A stretch of 64,000 bases of DNA. Source: Apostichopus japonicus (taxonomy: Eukaryota > Echinodermata > Holothuroidea > Aspidochirotida > Stichopodidae). Shown here piece by piece: positions 25,901 to 36,364 of the stretch (its first letter is position 1; each line of letters opens with the position of its first letter). The notes under the pieces were generated by a model, which did not search any database, was not told where the DNA came from, and saw only the letters and a program-made list of their open reading frames with translations. A program made the position numbers and the translations under genes. Location: contig NC_092576.1 of NCBI RefSeq assembly GCF_037975245.1, forward strand, positions 44,087,611 through 44,151,610, read 5' to 3'.

Positions 25901-28660
25901 CATTTATACAGGATTGTTACACAAATATAATTCTACCTGGTTTCTCAGCTCTTTAAAGAGTCAATGTTCAAAGGACCATACATGTGCCACTTGTTACTGG
26001 TTGTTTAAGTTGGTCTTTACCATTGGATAATAGGTTGGCGTCGAGTTTAACAATGGTTAAACGTCGGCATAGGTTACGGATTAATGACGATATCAATATC
26101 GATTAAAATAAGGTTAAGGGATGTGAAGTGGTGTGGACAGTGACTGTTTTAGATTCTACCAAAAATACAAAACACCACTTCTTAATAATGGAATATACCG
26201 ACCAGCTAGGAATGGAAGATGATCCTTTAATGAATTCAAACGAACCTTTCCTGTGATGCTTTCACCGTCATAAAACAGATACAGCTTCTCTTTCCTCCCA
26301 TCTTCCGTCTTTATCTCTGCTTGCTTCCTCGTGCTCGCATCGTCCAACACGATATCTATATCAGCTCCTTGACCAAACCCTAAAAAGCTCTGGGAAGATA
26401 TTAAATTATATATTAAACATACTAAGAAAGTCACTGTTCCCCACTAGAGAATAAATATACCACTCATGGTGAGGGAACCCTTTATAGCCCTTATCATCAT
26501 TTATAAAGTAATGACAAATGAAGTGCCATCAAAATTCAGGACAGCTTGAAATAATGTCAACATTTATGGCATTTCAATCTGCCTGTTTATAATATTGCCT
26601 GGGTGCTTCTTCGCTGAATTTCTTACCAAACTGTCCAAATTTCAGTCTAACCTAGCAGGTACACGTTTTACCACCGTTTCCCTGAAGGAAATGAGACATA
26701 ACATCAAGACAAGCTGCTTAATATGGAATTCCTGCTAATCACATAGGAAATTTTGATGAGTGTTAAAAGGATTGTCTGGTGGCCCAAAGAAGTTACCTTA
26801 AAAAATAGTAAATAATTTTCCAAACATGTTGTCAAAGTATGAGAATGCTAATGTTGCGTTTGACAGAGAAACGATTTTTTAATCCTTATGGATAGACATT
26901 TCAAATATGATTTGAACAGTACAATACGTGACGTCAGCTCTGCCATAGCAGATTGCGTCGTAACCCACCCTCCGCACAGTACCTATACGGTAATCACAAC
27001 AAAAACAGCGTTTGTATACAGATAAATTTCTTCCTTAATTTCCGGTGAAATTTCTTAAAAATTAGATATGTTTTCAAAAACTCCTTAAGCCGCCATGTAC
27101 TTGAGCGGTGGTTCCGTGGTCTTTGAGTAACAGAAGGTAAATTTTAACAGCAGACTCTGAGTTGTTCAGGCTATACATCGCGCTATTCAGCTCTAACGCG
27201 AAAAATGTTCGCATGTAGGCTGTACTCAAACGTTGACAATCGGACAGTTCTTCGAAGCCTAAGCTTCTCAGTGCTATATTCTGCTCTGACAACGATTCGA
27301 TCAATTTCTTCAACAATTTCCGGTGAAATTTCTTATAAATTAGATATGATTTAAAAAACTCCTTAAGCCGCGATATATGTAGTAGATCGGTGGTTTCGTG
27401 GTCTTTGTGTAACACAAGATAAGTTTTAACAGCAGGCTCTTCGTTGTTTATACATCGCGGTATCCAGCTCCAGCGCGAAGAATGTTCGCGTGTATAGGCT
27501 ACTCTAACGTTTACAATCGGACAGTTCTGCGATGACATCGATCCCGCCAAGTTTCATCTTTCGGTTTAACGAATACTTTACAAGTTTCCTTTTACTGTTA
27601 ATTTGATCCGTGAATTTTATTTCAGCGATTTCGAAGAACAGTTTATGAACTGTGGTTTGAGTGTGAGTATACTATGTGTAAGGCTATACAAGTACACCAA
27701 CTGAGCATCGTAGTATATACGTTCGCGAGTATGTACGTTACATATATTTGAGGCAATCCAATGTGCTTACACGTGAGTTAATTTGCTGCGGAATTGGGAG
27801 CACTTGCTAACTTCAAGTCGCCTGTTTTGCCTATCTGCAAGCACTACGTCAATCACCATATTGAAGCGTTCGAACAAACGGTACTTTTGGTGAGAAACTG
27901 GTGAATTTGAAAACCAGATTTCTACAAGAAGAAAACGTCGAATGGGGACAATTTTTACATGGTTAGAAAGAGAAAAATAATAACTACAAGGACAATGTAT
28001 CAAAATCTTCCACCAGACAATTCCTTTAATGCCCAAGCATATCTTTGGCTAGGTAGGTGTTTCTTTCATAGGTCCAGCTAAACTAAGAATGTTTGGCCTA
28101 CCCTTCCCACAAACGTTGGAAAGTCACGTTGGATTGAACCATGGTACTTGGTAGTAACTAGTATGGTACTTGATAATGGTACTTGGTAGGCCTAACATAG
28201 CCTAACTTTAGGCATTTACAAAAAAAAAATTATCACATTAAACTTAGATCTGTGGTTTAGGTAACGGTTGTATATCATAGGAATCGTCTTCTTGCTACGT
28301 AGTCTACAAGTTTACAGTGTAGGCTAGCAGTTTCCATAAGTTATCTGTCGGTCTAGACCTACTGTAACTAGGCCTAGGTGTAAGTTAGACCTTCGTACCG
28401 CGATAAAGTAGGATAGGCCTTTGCATTAGTATAGTGCTTAGCTAGGCCTGAACTTATCGTAGAACGACAGCGGAAGACTGTGTGCTAGTGCTACGAGTAC
28501 GATTCGAATACGAGCACTATGTTACACTTACAGCGTTCGAAGTACGAGTGCTAACGTTAGTTTTTGACGGACAAAAGCCAGTTTGGTGAGATTCATACTT
28601 AATCTAAGCTTCTTACACCATCCAATTCATATTATATCAATAGAAAAATTAACTTACCAT
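16958..28660 (-). CDS. VPS26: Vacuolar protein sorting-associated protein 26 (retromer subunit), 9 coding exons
   Basis: Arrestin-fold subunit of the retromer cargo-recognition core; it binds VPS35 and acts in endosome-to-Golgi and endosome-to-surface retrieval. Exons in transcript order: 28660-28658 (ATG only), 26389-26246, 25147-25078, 24639-24483, 23383-23219, 21856-21750, 20856-20788, 17728-17586, 17056-16958. They total 957 nt with every phase matching, i.e. 318 aa; vertebrate paralogues have about 327-336. Landmarks: MSFLGFGQ start, KTEDGRKEKLYLFYDGESI, LEHQGIRIEFVGQI, RGNHHEF, EKPYESYTGANVKLRYFL, SSIKMEVGIEDCLHIEFEYN, YHLKDVIVGKIYFLLVRIKI, AKYEIMDGAPVRGESIPIRL, TPTMRDVNKKFSVRYYLNLV and RRYFKQQEITVWRK, then a short Lys/Glu-rich tail. 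The start resembles VPS26B, but an unduplicated invertebrate gene is likely. The exon 2 donor (GTTCGT) is weak. Several introns hold tandem arrays. Confidence 0.95.
17941..19675. repeat. ~146-bp tandem repeats rich in TGACCT half-sites (VPS26 intron 8/7 interval)
   Basis: Units step at about 139-148 bp, marked by TTGAGATATCGTGTTTACA-like blocks near 18067, 18206, 18928, 19073, 19220, 19363, 19511 and 19657; 18260-18780 is more diverged. Most units include TGACCTCTGGTGACCT then TGACCTTTGACCT, and CATGAAAAACA. The array sits in the intron between exons 20856-20788 and 17728-17586. It is non-coding. Confidence 0.9.
19676..19766. repeat. (CA)n tract and terminal hairpin of the 146-bp repeat element
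   Basis: An imperfect CACA/CATA tract (about 19681-19715) is followed by a stem-loop at 19733-19760, whose GATTCCTT arm pairs perfectly with AAGGAATC. The hairpin closes the repeat block and may be the end of one composite element. Confidence 0.7.
19805..20405. repeat. 30-bp tandem array in the VPS26 intron after exon 7
   Basis: About 20 units of the ACCCACTCACATGAGACAGG / GTACCACACA type, often alternating two variants (GAGACAGGGT and CAGATTAAGT), so a 60-bp higher-order step is visible in places. On the VPS26 sense strand, most units carry GTGAGT. Being 30 bp, the unit keeps a frame open through much of the array, but no protein is implied. Confidence 0.93.
21301..21360. repeat. AT-rich microsatellite in a VPS26 intron
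   Basis: Two (AT)n blocks with short interruptions, close to the tRNA-like sequence that follows. Confidence 0.85.
21468..21545 (+). mobile_element. tRNA-like sequence, probable SINE head or tRNA pseudogene
   Basis: A-box-like TAGCCTAACGG (about 21476-21486) and B box GGTTCAAATCC (21518-21528) lie about 30 bp apart. An acceptor-like pairing is not convincing. It lies in the VPS26 intron between exons 21856-21750 and 20856-20788, antisense to the gene. A functional tRNA gene is unlikely. Confidence 0.5.
22228..23218 (-). repeat. 93-bp tandem array grown from the VPS26 exon 5 / donor junction
   Basis: About eleven units (steps of 92-94 bp at 22228, 22322, 22415, 22507, 22600 and on). On the minus strand each unit contains CATAGAGAGTTTGAG, AGCAAGTTAAA and GTAAGTCCTGTTGAATATTC. 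These correspond to the exon 5 tail (CATATAGAGTTTGAA, CAAGTCAAA) and its donor GTAAGTCTTGTTGCATATTC. The array directly abuts the true donor at 23213-23218. Because 93 is divisible by three, long frames stay open on both strands; they are side effects of the period. Confidence 0.93.
23690..24482 (-). repeat. 96-bp tandem copies of the VPS26 exon 4 tail plus donor, with older degenerate copies
   Basis: Two near-identical 96-bp copies (about 24279-24374 and 24375-24470) repeat the sequence also present in exon 4 (24483-24566), including the codons for EKPYESYTGANVK and the GTAAGG donor. Further from the exon (about 23690-24270), shorter, diverged copies keep the core CCCCAGTGTAGGATTGATAA at uneven 60-85 bp steps. 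The exon proper is 24483-24639. Reading through the true donor meets an in-frame TAA at once. Confidence 0.92.
24668..24690. repeat. Short (TA)n in VPS26 intron 3
   Basis: About 23 bp of TA repeats within the intron upstream of exon 4. Confidence 0.85.
24953..25022 (+). mobile_element. SINE 3' tail fragment
   Basis: GCTAAGTTGTAAAGTCGTGTGA and ACAAGACTGTAAACC match the last about 65 bp of the SINE at 6928-7315. The head is missing. It lies in VPS26 intron 3. Confidence 0.8.
26767..28025. mobile_element. 1.26-kb inverted-repeat element flanked by TTAA in VPS26 intron 1
   Basis: The left end reads AAGGATTGTCTGGTGG; the right end, reverse-complemented, reads AGGAATTGTCTGGTGG. TTAA flanks both sides (26763-26766 and 28026-28029), as expected of TTAA-targeting elements such as piggyBac. 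The interior has an imperfect internal duplication and a 158-codon minus-strand frame (27550-27074) without recognisable motifs. No transposase is visible. Confidence 0.65.
27038..27527. repeat. Internal direct duplication of about 210 bp
   Basis: Segment 27038-27250 recurs at 27315-27527 (277-bp step), sharing AATTTCCGGTGAAATTTCTT at one end and CAATCGGACAGTTCT at the other. Divergence and small indels show the duplication is not recent. It lies inside the TTAA-flanked element, and the minus-strand frame at 27550-27074 runs through both copies. Confidence 0.85.
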
Positions 28661-28665
28661 TGTGG
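28658..28665 (-). other. VPS26: VPS26 coding exon 1: start codon directly followed by a splice donor
   Basis: CTTACCAT on the plus strand around 28653-28660 reads ATG|GTAAG on the minus strand. Joining this ATG to the acceptor at 26390 gives MSFLGFGQ, the expected VPS26 start, in phase 0. The exon 2 frame itself has no correctly placed Met. The rest of exon 1 would be 5' UTR above 28660; its start is unknown. Confidence 0.75.
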
Positions 28666-28699
28666 AAAATTAAATATTACAGTCACAGTGGAATTTCAG

Positions 28700-29300
28700 A
28701 ACATTGTTTTGATACGATATAGCACTGTCCTGATATATGCTCACAAGACGTGAATTCCAACCTTTGACCTGATTAAATGGGAGGCGGTCCATCAACTGTA
28801 TTAAATAAATAGAATAGCGTCCTCTATTTTACACTCAACATCAGAAGGTTTTGATACGTGGTTGAAGCTAACTTACATTTTGCCCGACTAGGTTCGGTGT
28901 CACGGCACCTTTATAGTTGACATACTATATACAACGTTACCATATGATATTTAGATCTAAACAGCACATGGTACTAAGCATTGGTATACGTGAACCAGAA
29001 TGAGCTTACCGTAATTTTATTGAAGTCGTCGCAGGGTGACACTTGAATCTTTCCTTTTTTTCATCATTTCTTTGACATCGATAGCATTTTAATATAGTCA
29101 TCACTGAGCGAGAATTTCCAAGACAAAGAGTTCAGACTTTTATGCACTAAGTGACATAGCTACACCTCATGTGACCGCTAATATGTAGTTAATCAATTCT
29201 GAGGCGTTCTACCATTAGCATTCGATATATGAGAATGTAGTACTGGTGCATGGGAGCTGCATGTTAGGACATATTGTTAATGTTACCTTGGCCTACTACT
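28700..29300. other. Upstream region of VPS26
   Basis: AT-rich and unique, expected to hold the 5' UTR and promoter of VPS26 on the minus strand. No clear core-promoter motif was identified. Confidence 0.35.
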
Positions 29301-29319
29301 ATGTATTGTGTACCCATAT

Positions 29320-29690
29320 CCTACTTCAAAGCACTGGAGCTGACAGTATGAACAGTTCCTCACTGTTATCTGATTTTAATGCTTATACCACTCTATACTG
29401 TCCTGCAATATCATGCTTCAAAGCATTCATACTGGCAGTATGAGCAGTTCCTAACCCTTGGTGTTCATATAGAAACATGAATATTCATACTGTCAGTATG
29501 AGTACCACCCAGTTGGGACAATTTTTTGTATACTGTAGTGTCATGTCCTGCTTTTGAGCACTCGTATTGTCAGTACGAGCAGTATGAATATCATGTTTAC
29601 ATCAGATCAAGGTTAGGAACTGTTTGTACTGTCAATACCAGTGCTTTGAAGCATGACACTGGAGTACAGTTTAGAGAGGTATTAGCATTG
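29320..29690. repeat. Dispersed copies of the RNF2-intron 91-bp family, partly inverted
   Basis: The direct part (about 29320-29460) has CTTCAAAGCACTGG, GACAGTATGAACAGTTCCT and TGATTTTAATGCTTATACC as in the 9.3-9.7 kb array. The part at about 29610-29690 carries the same words reverse-complemented (GGTTAGGAACTGT, CAGTGCTTTGAAGCATG, GAGGTATTAGCATT). The whole can fold into a long hairpin. Confidence 0.82.
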
Positions 29691-29735
29691 AACTGGCTGT
29701 GAGTACTTAGAAGCATGTTCTGGGAGGGCAGTATC

Positions 29736-29869
<134 letters not shown>

Positions 29870-30154
29870 CCAAAAAAAATGGCCCAACTGGGTGTTTTGA
29901 CAAAACAAGCTAGTAAAATAAAGCACTAACCAATGCTGGATAAATTATTTCCTTCCTAGAAGACGGGACCCGGCAAAAGTATACCAGAAAAACTATCGAA
30001 ATAGCCATAGGGCCTACTGTGACTGTGTAGTGTATTGGTTATTCAAACTTGATATATTGATAACAGCCACCCCCCACCCACCCCTACTCCACCACTCCCT
30101 TACCAACACATGCATCAATCCTGTTCCTCCTTCCCTTCTCTTAAAAGCTAACAT

Positions 30155-30300
30155 AACAGGGGCTTATCCAGGATTTTCTAACCCGGGGGGCGCGAATTAC
30201 TATCTAAGCGGAGCGCCACCATCGGTTGGCGCGCAGCGTACACGAAAATTTCTGGATTTCATACCCCCAGATCACCGGAAATGGCACTTCTCGGGCTTGA
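30155..30300. mobile_element. Fragment of the CTAAGCGGAGCGCCACC repeat family
   Basis: GGGGCTTATCCAGGATTTTC, then TATCTAAGCGGAGCGCCACC, GGTTGGCGCGCAGCG and CCCCAGATCACCGGAAATGG match the interior of the element at 2905-3368. Terminal repeats were not resolved. Confidence 0.7.
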
Positions 30301-30954
30301 AATGACCAACCAGATGTACACTCTTGCCTGAGAACCAAGAATTTCCCAATAGTTTTTTCCATCCATAACCTTTTTGAAGATTGTCACACATCACGTTGAC
30401 CTCATCGCATCAGCTGTGGATCATTGCTTTTTGTAGGTGATTCTACGTCGCGGCGGCCCACAATACCCCTAAGCCCATTGTTCAAGGTTTAAGACCATTA
30501 CTTGTTAAGAATTTGAAAAATCACAATTCTCGTGAATAAATTCACTTCAAAACATACCCATATACGGTAGTTGCACAAAATTCTATATAGAAAAACCTCC
30601 TTCAACCCCAATTGCACGAGTAGAGGGAAGTATGATGAAGAATTGTGGTCAGGGAATTTTCGAAAATTCAGAAAGTTAATTTTTTGGTGTACAAATATTA
30701 AAACCTCTTATTACGGCTACTATAATACTTCGTTGAAGGAAATGAAAAAATACCAGATATTTCCGAAACCGAACACTACACACATAGACAGTTGGAGGCA
30801 ATCCCATTTTCATGCTCACTGATAATTATGATGTGATATCTGCTGTTTGCTTTACAAATTCGAATAATTGAAATGAGACTGAAATAAATAACTATTATCT
30901 GCGTATTGTGCAATTGCGCAACGATGAGCCTGGGGGCTCCTGGCCCAAAGGGGC

Positions 30955-31200
30955 CCCCTATCAGGAGGTCCAAGCAAGGGCGTCCGCAGAAATGTTTACA
31001 TGGGGGGGGGGGGATCAGTAGGTCATATAGGTGTAACACACTACTTGATTCTGTCTAAGCGGAGCGCCACCATTGGTTGGCGTGGAGCGTACGACGATTT
31101 TTTTGCCAAAAATACTCCTAGATCTTGGGAAAAGACACTTCCCGTTCAAGTTGCATTTACACATCGGGTATTTTGAGATCTCATGTCTTAGGATTTTGAC
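30955..31200. mobile_element. Second fragment of the CTAAGCGGAGCGCCACC repeat family
   Basis: GGGCGTCCGCAGAAATG, a G run (31000-31013), then TCTAAGCGGAGCGCCACC at about 31052 and a diverged copy of the following 90 bp. Ends are unclear. Confidence 0.65.
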
Positions 31201-32855
31201 TTTCAATAATTACAGTATATCATTATGGGTCCGTATGCAATGAACATAACTAGAGAACTGTTGGTTGGGGGAAATCATTGAAATGTCAAATGCTTAACTT
31301 TCGTTTTTAATTTTTGATTTTCCAGGGCGGGGGGGGGGGGGGCAGCTCCAACTGTATGGAGTATATGGAGACTACTGTACAAATACAGTAATCAAACCTA
31401 AGCATAGGCCTAATTTGGGCAAAAACTGTCTCCATCTAAGCTCAATTTCCTGTGCTCTTTTATACTTACCAGATTCACCGAAGGCAGGCATCTTTATTCT
31501 TACCTTTTATTATTATATTTATATGAAAGCCTTGCCTTCTTTTTCAAATGAACGCAGTTTCAAGTGTGTTGGTTGTTGGGTCATTGTTTTAGAATTTTTC
31601 AAAAAATCATATGTTGTACTTTGTTTTTCATTATAATAATAAATAACACAACTAACTCGATACGTACATTAATACCCAATGAGCCAATGATCATGATGTC
31701 CGTATATCACATGAAAATATTTATATTGTCTTCTATATTGTCTTCTTTTTGTTTTCTTTCCCAGTAAACGGGCCCTCCCTATCCAAAGAGGTACCCTTTT
31801 GTGTGCATCCGTATAGCGGGGCCCCCTTTTGGTCGGGGCAACCGGCTCAGCACGGTCCGAGCCTTTAGGAGTTATACGCTACTTTGCCCCACATTCTTTT
31901 CATTTCGAAAGAGTTTCAATTTCATTACACACTGAAGGCTTTGATTCTCTATCTGCCTTCAGTTAAGGGAAGATCTTGGGATTTTCATCCCTATCGCTAG
32001 ATATTGCTAGATATCCATACAGTACAGTGCCCTTGGGATTTCTTGGATTTTTTTCGGGGCCCGATCTCGGGAAATCGCAAAGTCGGGAGTGGTCACACAC
32101 CAAGTAGATCAGTGCAGGACCCCTTGAAGTCACTAATCACAACCCGATCACTTGTTATCAATGAAGTGGTGTGTTGCCGGATTTTGTCAAGGTCTTGGTA
32201 CTACGGGCGAAGGCCATTAATTAAGTCTCGTAACTCATCGGGAAGCGATTAGAGGGGTGGGGCGTAGGGTTGTGGGCGCGCGTTTTCATGCAGATGGGAC
32301 CAACCTCAAGAAGTGGTGGGTTCGTCCTTTTCTCCATTTTCTCTCTTTCTTCTTTTTCATTTCCCTTCCTCCCTCTCCTCCCTCCTCTCCCCCCTCTTTT
32401 TCCTTTTTTTTTCATTTTTCTCTCTCCTCTTATTCTTACCCGGGGGCGCGCGCCGCAACGCCCTTGGATACGCGCCTGCATAAAGTTTCCTGGTAAAGTT
32501 TCCTGTACATATAAGCCACAAGATTTGGGTAATTAAGACATGAACTAGGTCGTACACAAGTCTACACATGGTAGGCTAACTAGCTGTATCATAATATGCT
32601 TTCTGAGAGGCTATACATAACTGTAGGGATTATTCTTTGGTAAAAGAGCAAAAAGGGTTACCCCCCCCAAAAAAAAAAAAAAAAAAATTACATGGATGTG
32701 TCTCAAAAGTATTATATTGACAACTTCCAACACTAGTTACACAACAATAATTCAATCCAGTAAAATTCTTCATGTGAATATTAAGGTTAACCTTCGGTTC
32801 CACAGAGACCACACATTAAAACCAGCTTGTGCACTCGACTGTCACAATTATGCAA
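31201..32855. other. Intergenic DNA without recognisable genes
   Basis: Contains a G run near 31326-31341, a pyrimidine-rich tract of C and T (about 32320-32440) and a poly-A tract (about 32668-32687). Frames found here derive from the low-complexity tract. Confidence 0.5.
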
Positions 32856-32859
32856 CAGT

Positions 32860-33182
32860 ACGGCACATACCAACAGTATACAACAGTATGGCACATCCCA
32901 ACAGTTAACAACAGTATGAAACAGTACCCCAAAAGTATGGCACATCTCAACAGTAAACAACAGCATGGCACATCCCAAAAGTATGGCACATCCCAACAGT
33001 ATACAACAGTACGGCACATACCGACAGTATAGAACAACATGGCACATCCCAACAGCATACAACAGTACAGTATACAACAGTATGGCAATACCGACAGAAT
33101 ACAACAGTATGTCACATACCCACAGTATATAAAAGTACGGCACATCCCAACAGTATACAACAGTACGGCACATCCCAACAGC
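32860..33182. repeat. ~28-bp minisatellite
   Basis: About 11 imperfect units built from CAGTATGGCACATCCCAACA and GTATACAA. Minus-strand frames rich in Cys, Tyr and Leu that cross it follow from the repeat. Confidence 0.9.
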
Positions 33183-33374
33183 TCTCCTCATCATTCTTAG
33201 TGCACTGATCTAGTTTAGCTCCAGAGAGCATTTTGTATCACCACACAAGGTTGAATTATAACAAGAATCATGTGATTAAAATAGCAGTAAATTACTACGC
33301 AGAACCTACTGGAATCATGACCACTCCAGGCCAAGGTATTAAACTAGTCTGAAGTTAGTTGTTTATCTAATCAT

Positions 33375-34045
33375 CAGTGGCGTCGCCAAGGGGGGGGGGG
33401 CGGGGGGCAGGGGGGGGGGGGGGGGCACGTGCCCCCTGAAAAACCTAGTGCCCCCCGAGTGCCCCCCATCTGAGATTTGGGGTTGGTAAAAAATATATAT
33501 ATATTTTGTTATATTCAACTCCCATCATCTGAGTTGGTTTTTCATAAGGACAAAGAAGCACAGTAATTCGTATTTTCTTCAAATGCGCTGCGAAAAAATG
33601 AAAAAGTTTATCCTTGACCGTCGGGTATCGAAGTCGTAACCCGCGCCATCTTAATAGATAATGGGAGAAAACTTGAAGGACAAGAAAGGAGTCGGGGGTC
33701 ATGCACACATTAATTCAACAAATGTAGGTTCTATTGATAGGGTCAGGCATAATATCGACAGCATGTGGTTCATATCCTCTGCAAAATTCTGCGCGTTGTT
33801 AAAATCATTACCTCAAAAATAGCAATTTCTGGAGATATCTTCAGATCGAATTTAGCATCAAATGTGGCACCATTTTGCATCTAGCCCATCCTCCGTATGA
33901 GAAAATTTTCCAACGGGGAGGGGGTTACCCCCTCCCCTTAGACCCCTCCCTCAGGACGGCGATCCGTATCCACCTAAGTGCCCCCCCATCAAATGCTGGT
34001 GCCCCCCTGTGCCCCCCCAGACTGAAAAGTCTGGTGACGCCACTG
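33375..34045. mobile_element. Inverted-repeat DNA transposon with perfect 8-bp target duplication (671 bp)
   Basis: The left end is CAGTGGCGTCGCCA; the right end, reverse-complemented, is CAGTGGCGTCACCA. CTAATCAT occurs on both sides (33367-33374 and 34046-34053), an exact 8-bp target duplication. Both ends carry G or C runs plus GTGCCCCCC-type words. It belongs with the 12758-13272 element. No transposase gene is seen. Confidence 0.85.
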
Positions 34046-34179
34046 CTAATCATACCAAACATCAACTAAGTGGTAACTGTGTTGCGCGGAAAAATAGGTA
34101 CCCCTACAAAATTCATGAAATTGGCGTTCCATATAAATTACAAGTACCTAAACACACACTAAATGTGTACATGCGTGCC

Positions 34180-34279
34180 GCGCCTATGTAAGATCCGAAC
34201 GTACGTTCACAGGCTAGGCGCTTGCTATATCTGCCAATTGAGCTGTTCACCTCATATGTTCTCGGTCTCCTTTCTTCAG
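34180..34279 (-). repeat. 58-bp direct repeat, copy 1, with tRNA-like boxes on the minus strand
   Basis: 34222-34279 matches 36307-36364 at 55 of 58 positions. The minus strand reads an A-box-like CAGCTCAATTGG and, further left, a B-box-like CGTTCGGATCT (about 34186-34196), so copy 1 may be a decayed tRNA-derived unit. On the plus strand it ends TTTCTTCAG|GTGAGT. Confidence 0.5.
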
Positions 34280-34289
34280 GTGAGTTTAC

Positions 34290-36300
34290 ATGAATAATTT
34301 AATGTTAAATATTAAAACTTCAACCAGTTGTATTAAAACACCTCTAGTTTTTATTTGATTTAGTCTTGGTTGATGATGTTATGGGAAACGATGGGATTAT
34401 ACAAGATTGAAAATATGTTACCACTCGTGCAACGATGTCACAGAATATTACGTATAATGTTGTACGTTAGGTCAGCGAGTAGCACTTATTCGTCGTTAAA
34501 TGCGTCAAGTAAGGTTCGTATGCTGCAGGATTTGTGATATGTGGTAATATAAACGGTCAATTAGGCTGCGTAGTTGAAGTAGGGTAATTAGTGTATTTAA
34601 TAAAATGTTGATCACGTAGAGGTACGGCAGTAAATTTGTACTATTAAGCTAGGCTCACTGTCTCTGCACTGTCTAGCGTAGGCGCAGACCTTTCGTGTAA
34701 TAAGTCACAGCATGGGTATTGTAACGTACTTGAAGGGCGCCACGGATTTTGTCGCATAATTAGGGGATTCCCCTAGATAAATATTCCGGTATCAATGTTG
34801 CAGTGTTAAAGGGTCTATACAATGAATCCAAAAGAACCATCGCTTGCATGATGCGACCTTAATGTCGTTGGCAAATTATTCCTATGACAACACACTGAGA
34901 CTTGACTCCCAGTAGTGTTAACAATGTATACAGATACTGATCTACATGATACAGTAGTATACACGTGGTAAGTACAATATATATATACACCCACTGATCT
35001 ACAGTACTGTATGTAGCCGAGTACACTGTTCAGTTCATCATATACAGTTTAGCTATCTTGCCGCGCTGAGTCGTAACACTTGTACCGGCTCCCTGCTCGT
35101 ACAAACACAGCAGTAATTCACTTCATTATTATACTTATACACAAATATCTTGGTCTTGGTGCATATAAGGCCAGGACACAGTCAACTCAAAATACACATG
35201 GAAATTCTTTCTAGCTCTACAAAGCAACTTAGGAGAAGGAATTGAAACAAGACGGCAAATCTCTCTGGTAGATTCTTTTGAAAATTGGAAAGGGCTGAAA
35301 GTCGTTGCAATCCCGCAGTCGAAGTAGCTTAGACCAAGGTAAGTCAAATAACTTTCAACTACGGTAAGGCTGTTGATGGCCTAGCTAAAAGCACTGTGGG
35401 CTAGGCCTGTAACGTTAGTTACATTCAGGTAATCTTAGTTTGTGTCAGGACACATGGTAAGAGTATCTGTAATACTGTGAATAGCCAAAGGCTGGTCAGA
35501 ATATCTGATATGGGCCTAGGCTAGTTGTATAGTCTAGACGATCATGAATTGCAGCCACCACTGTTGGCTAGGGTATTCAACAAAGACTCAGAGTTGGGTA
35601 GGAATATAGTAGGCTACTACTAGGCTACTCCTTACTAACCTAATTTTATGCAGATAGGGAATCAATTTAACTGTTACTGCTCGAATCTTTTATCTAAAGC
35701 TTTCAAATGACTTTCGTGTCTATAACTTCTTACCTGCCAAAAATTTCTTAAAAAATAATACAGGTCTGTGTTTATTAGTGCAGTTAACATCACTGTTAGC
35801 CTTACTTTTCTACAAATGGCAAAGATACCTTATTTCCTTCATGGTATTTTGCATCCTCCAAAAATCCACAAGAAGATAAATAAATTGATGTCGGCCTACT
35901 CATTATACAAACATTTGATAGGCCTTCCCAATATCACAGATCTATGACAGACAGTATATCACAGATCAAAGTACTAAGTAGCAATCTTTATTTTCTGCTG
36001 GTTTTTGCTTACTTTAAAAAAAAAAGGTTATGCCTGGCCCACATGCTTTACAGAAGCATAAAGAAAGTGGATAATTTTCAAGTGTTTCAAAATAATATTT
36101 ACATCAGGAGTCATCATTTTGAAAGAAAGTGTGGTTAAAGTATATATGCCTTCCTAGCTAGGAGCAAACATTTGGGTGCATGTAGAACGGGAACATAGAC
36201 TAGTAGTCTGTTGGTGACTAAGGACAGGCCTAACTAGTATGACTAACGTGACTTCTTTTTTATTTCCTTCTGATCGATGTATGATTTACTCATGGTCCAC
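34290..36300. other. Intergenic DNA without recognisable genes
   Basis: AT-rich and largely unique, lying between the two copies of the 58-bp direct repeat. I recognise no exon or repeat family. Confidence 0.5.
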
Positions 36301-36306
36301 TGAAAA

Positions 36307-36364
36307 TTGCTATATCTGCCAATTGAGCTGTTTGCCTCATATGTTCTCGGTCTCCTTTCTGCAG
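36307..36364. repeat. 58-bp direct repeat, copy 2
   Basis: Starts TTGCTATATCTGCCAATTGA and ends TCTCCTTTCTGCAG, 2085 bp after copy 1. Similarity stops abruptly at both ends, and the B-box-like part of copy 1 is absent. Confidence 0.8.

Noticed and set aside
27074-27550. 158-codon minus-strand gene
   Set aside because: It runs through both copies of a duplication inside a transposon-like element and has no recognisable domain.
27767-28036. 89-codon minus-strand frame starting MGIKGIVWWK
   Set aside because: Its start overlaps the terminal inverted repeat of the TTAA-flanked element, and it shows no known motif.
32257-32536. Phe/Ser/Pro-rich plus-strand frames
   Set aside because: They are translations of a low-complexity pyrimidine tract with several open frames at once.
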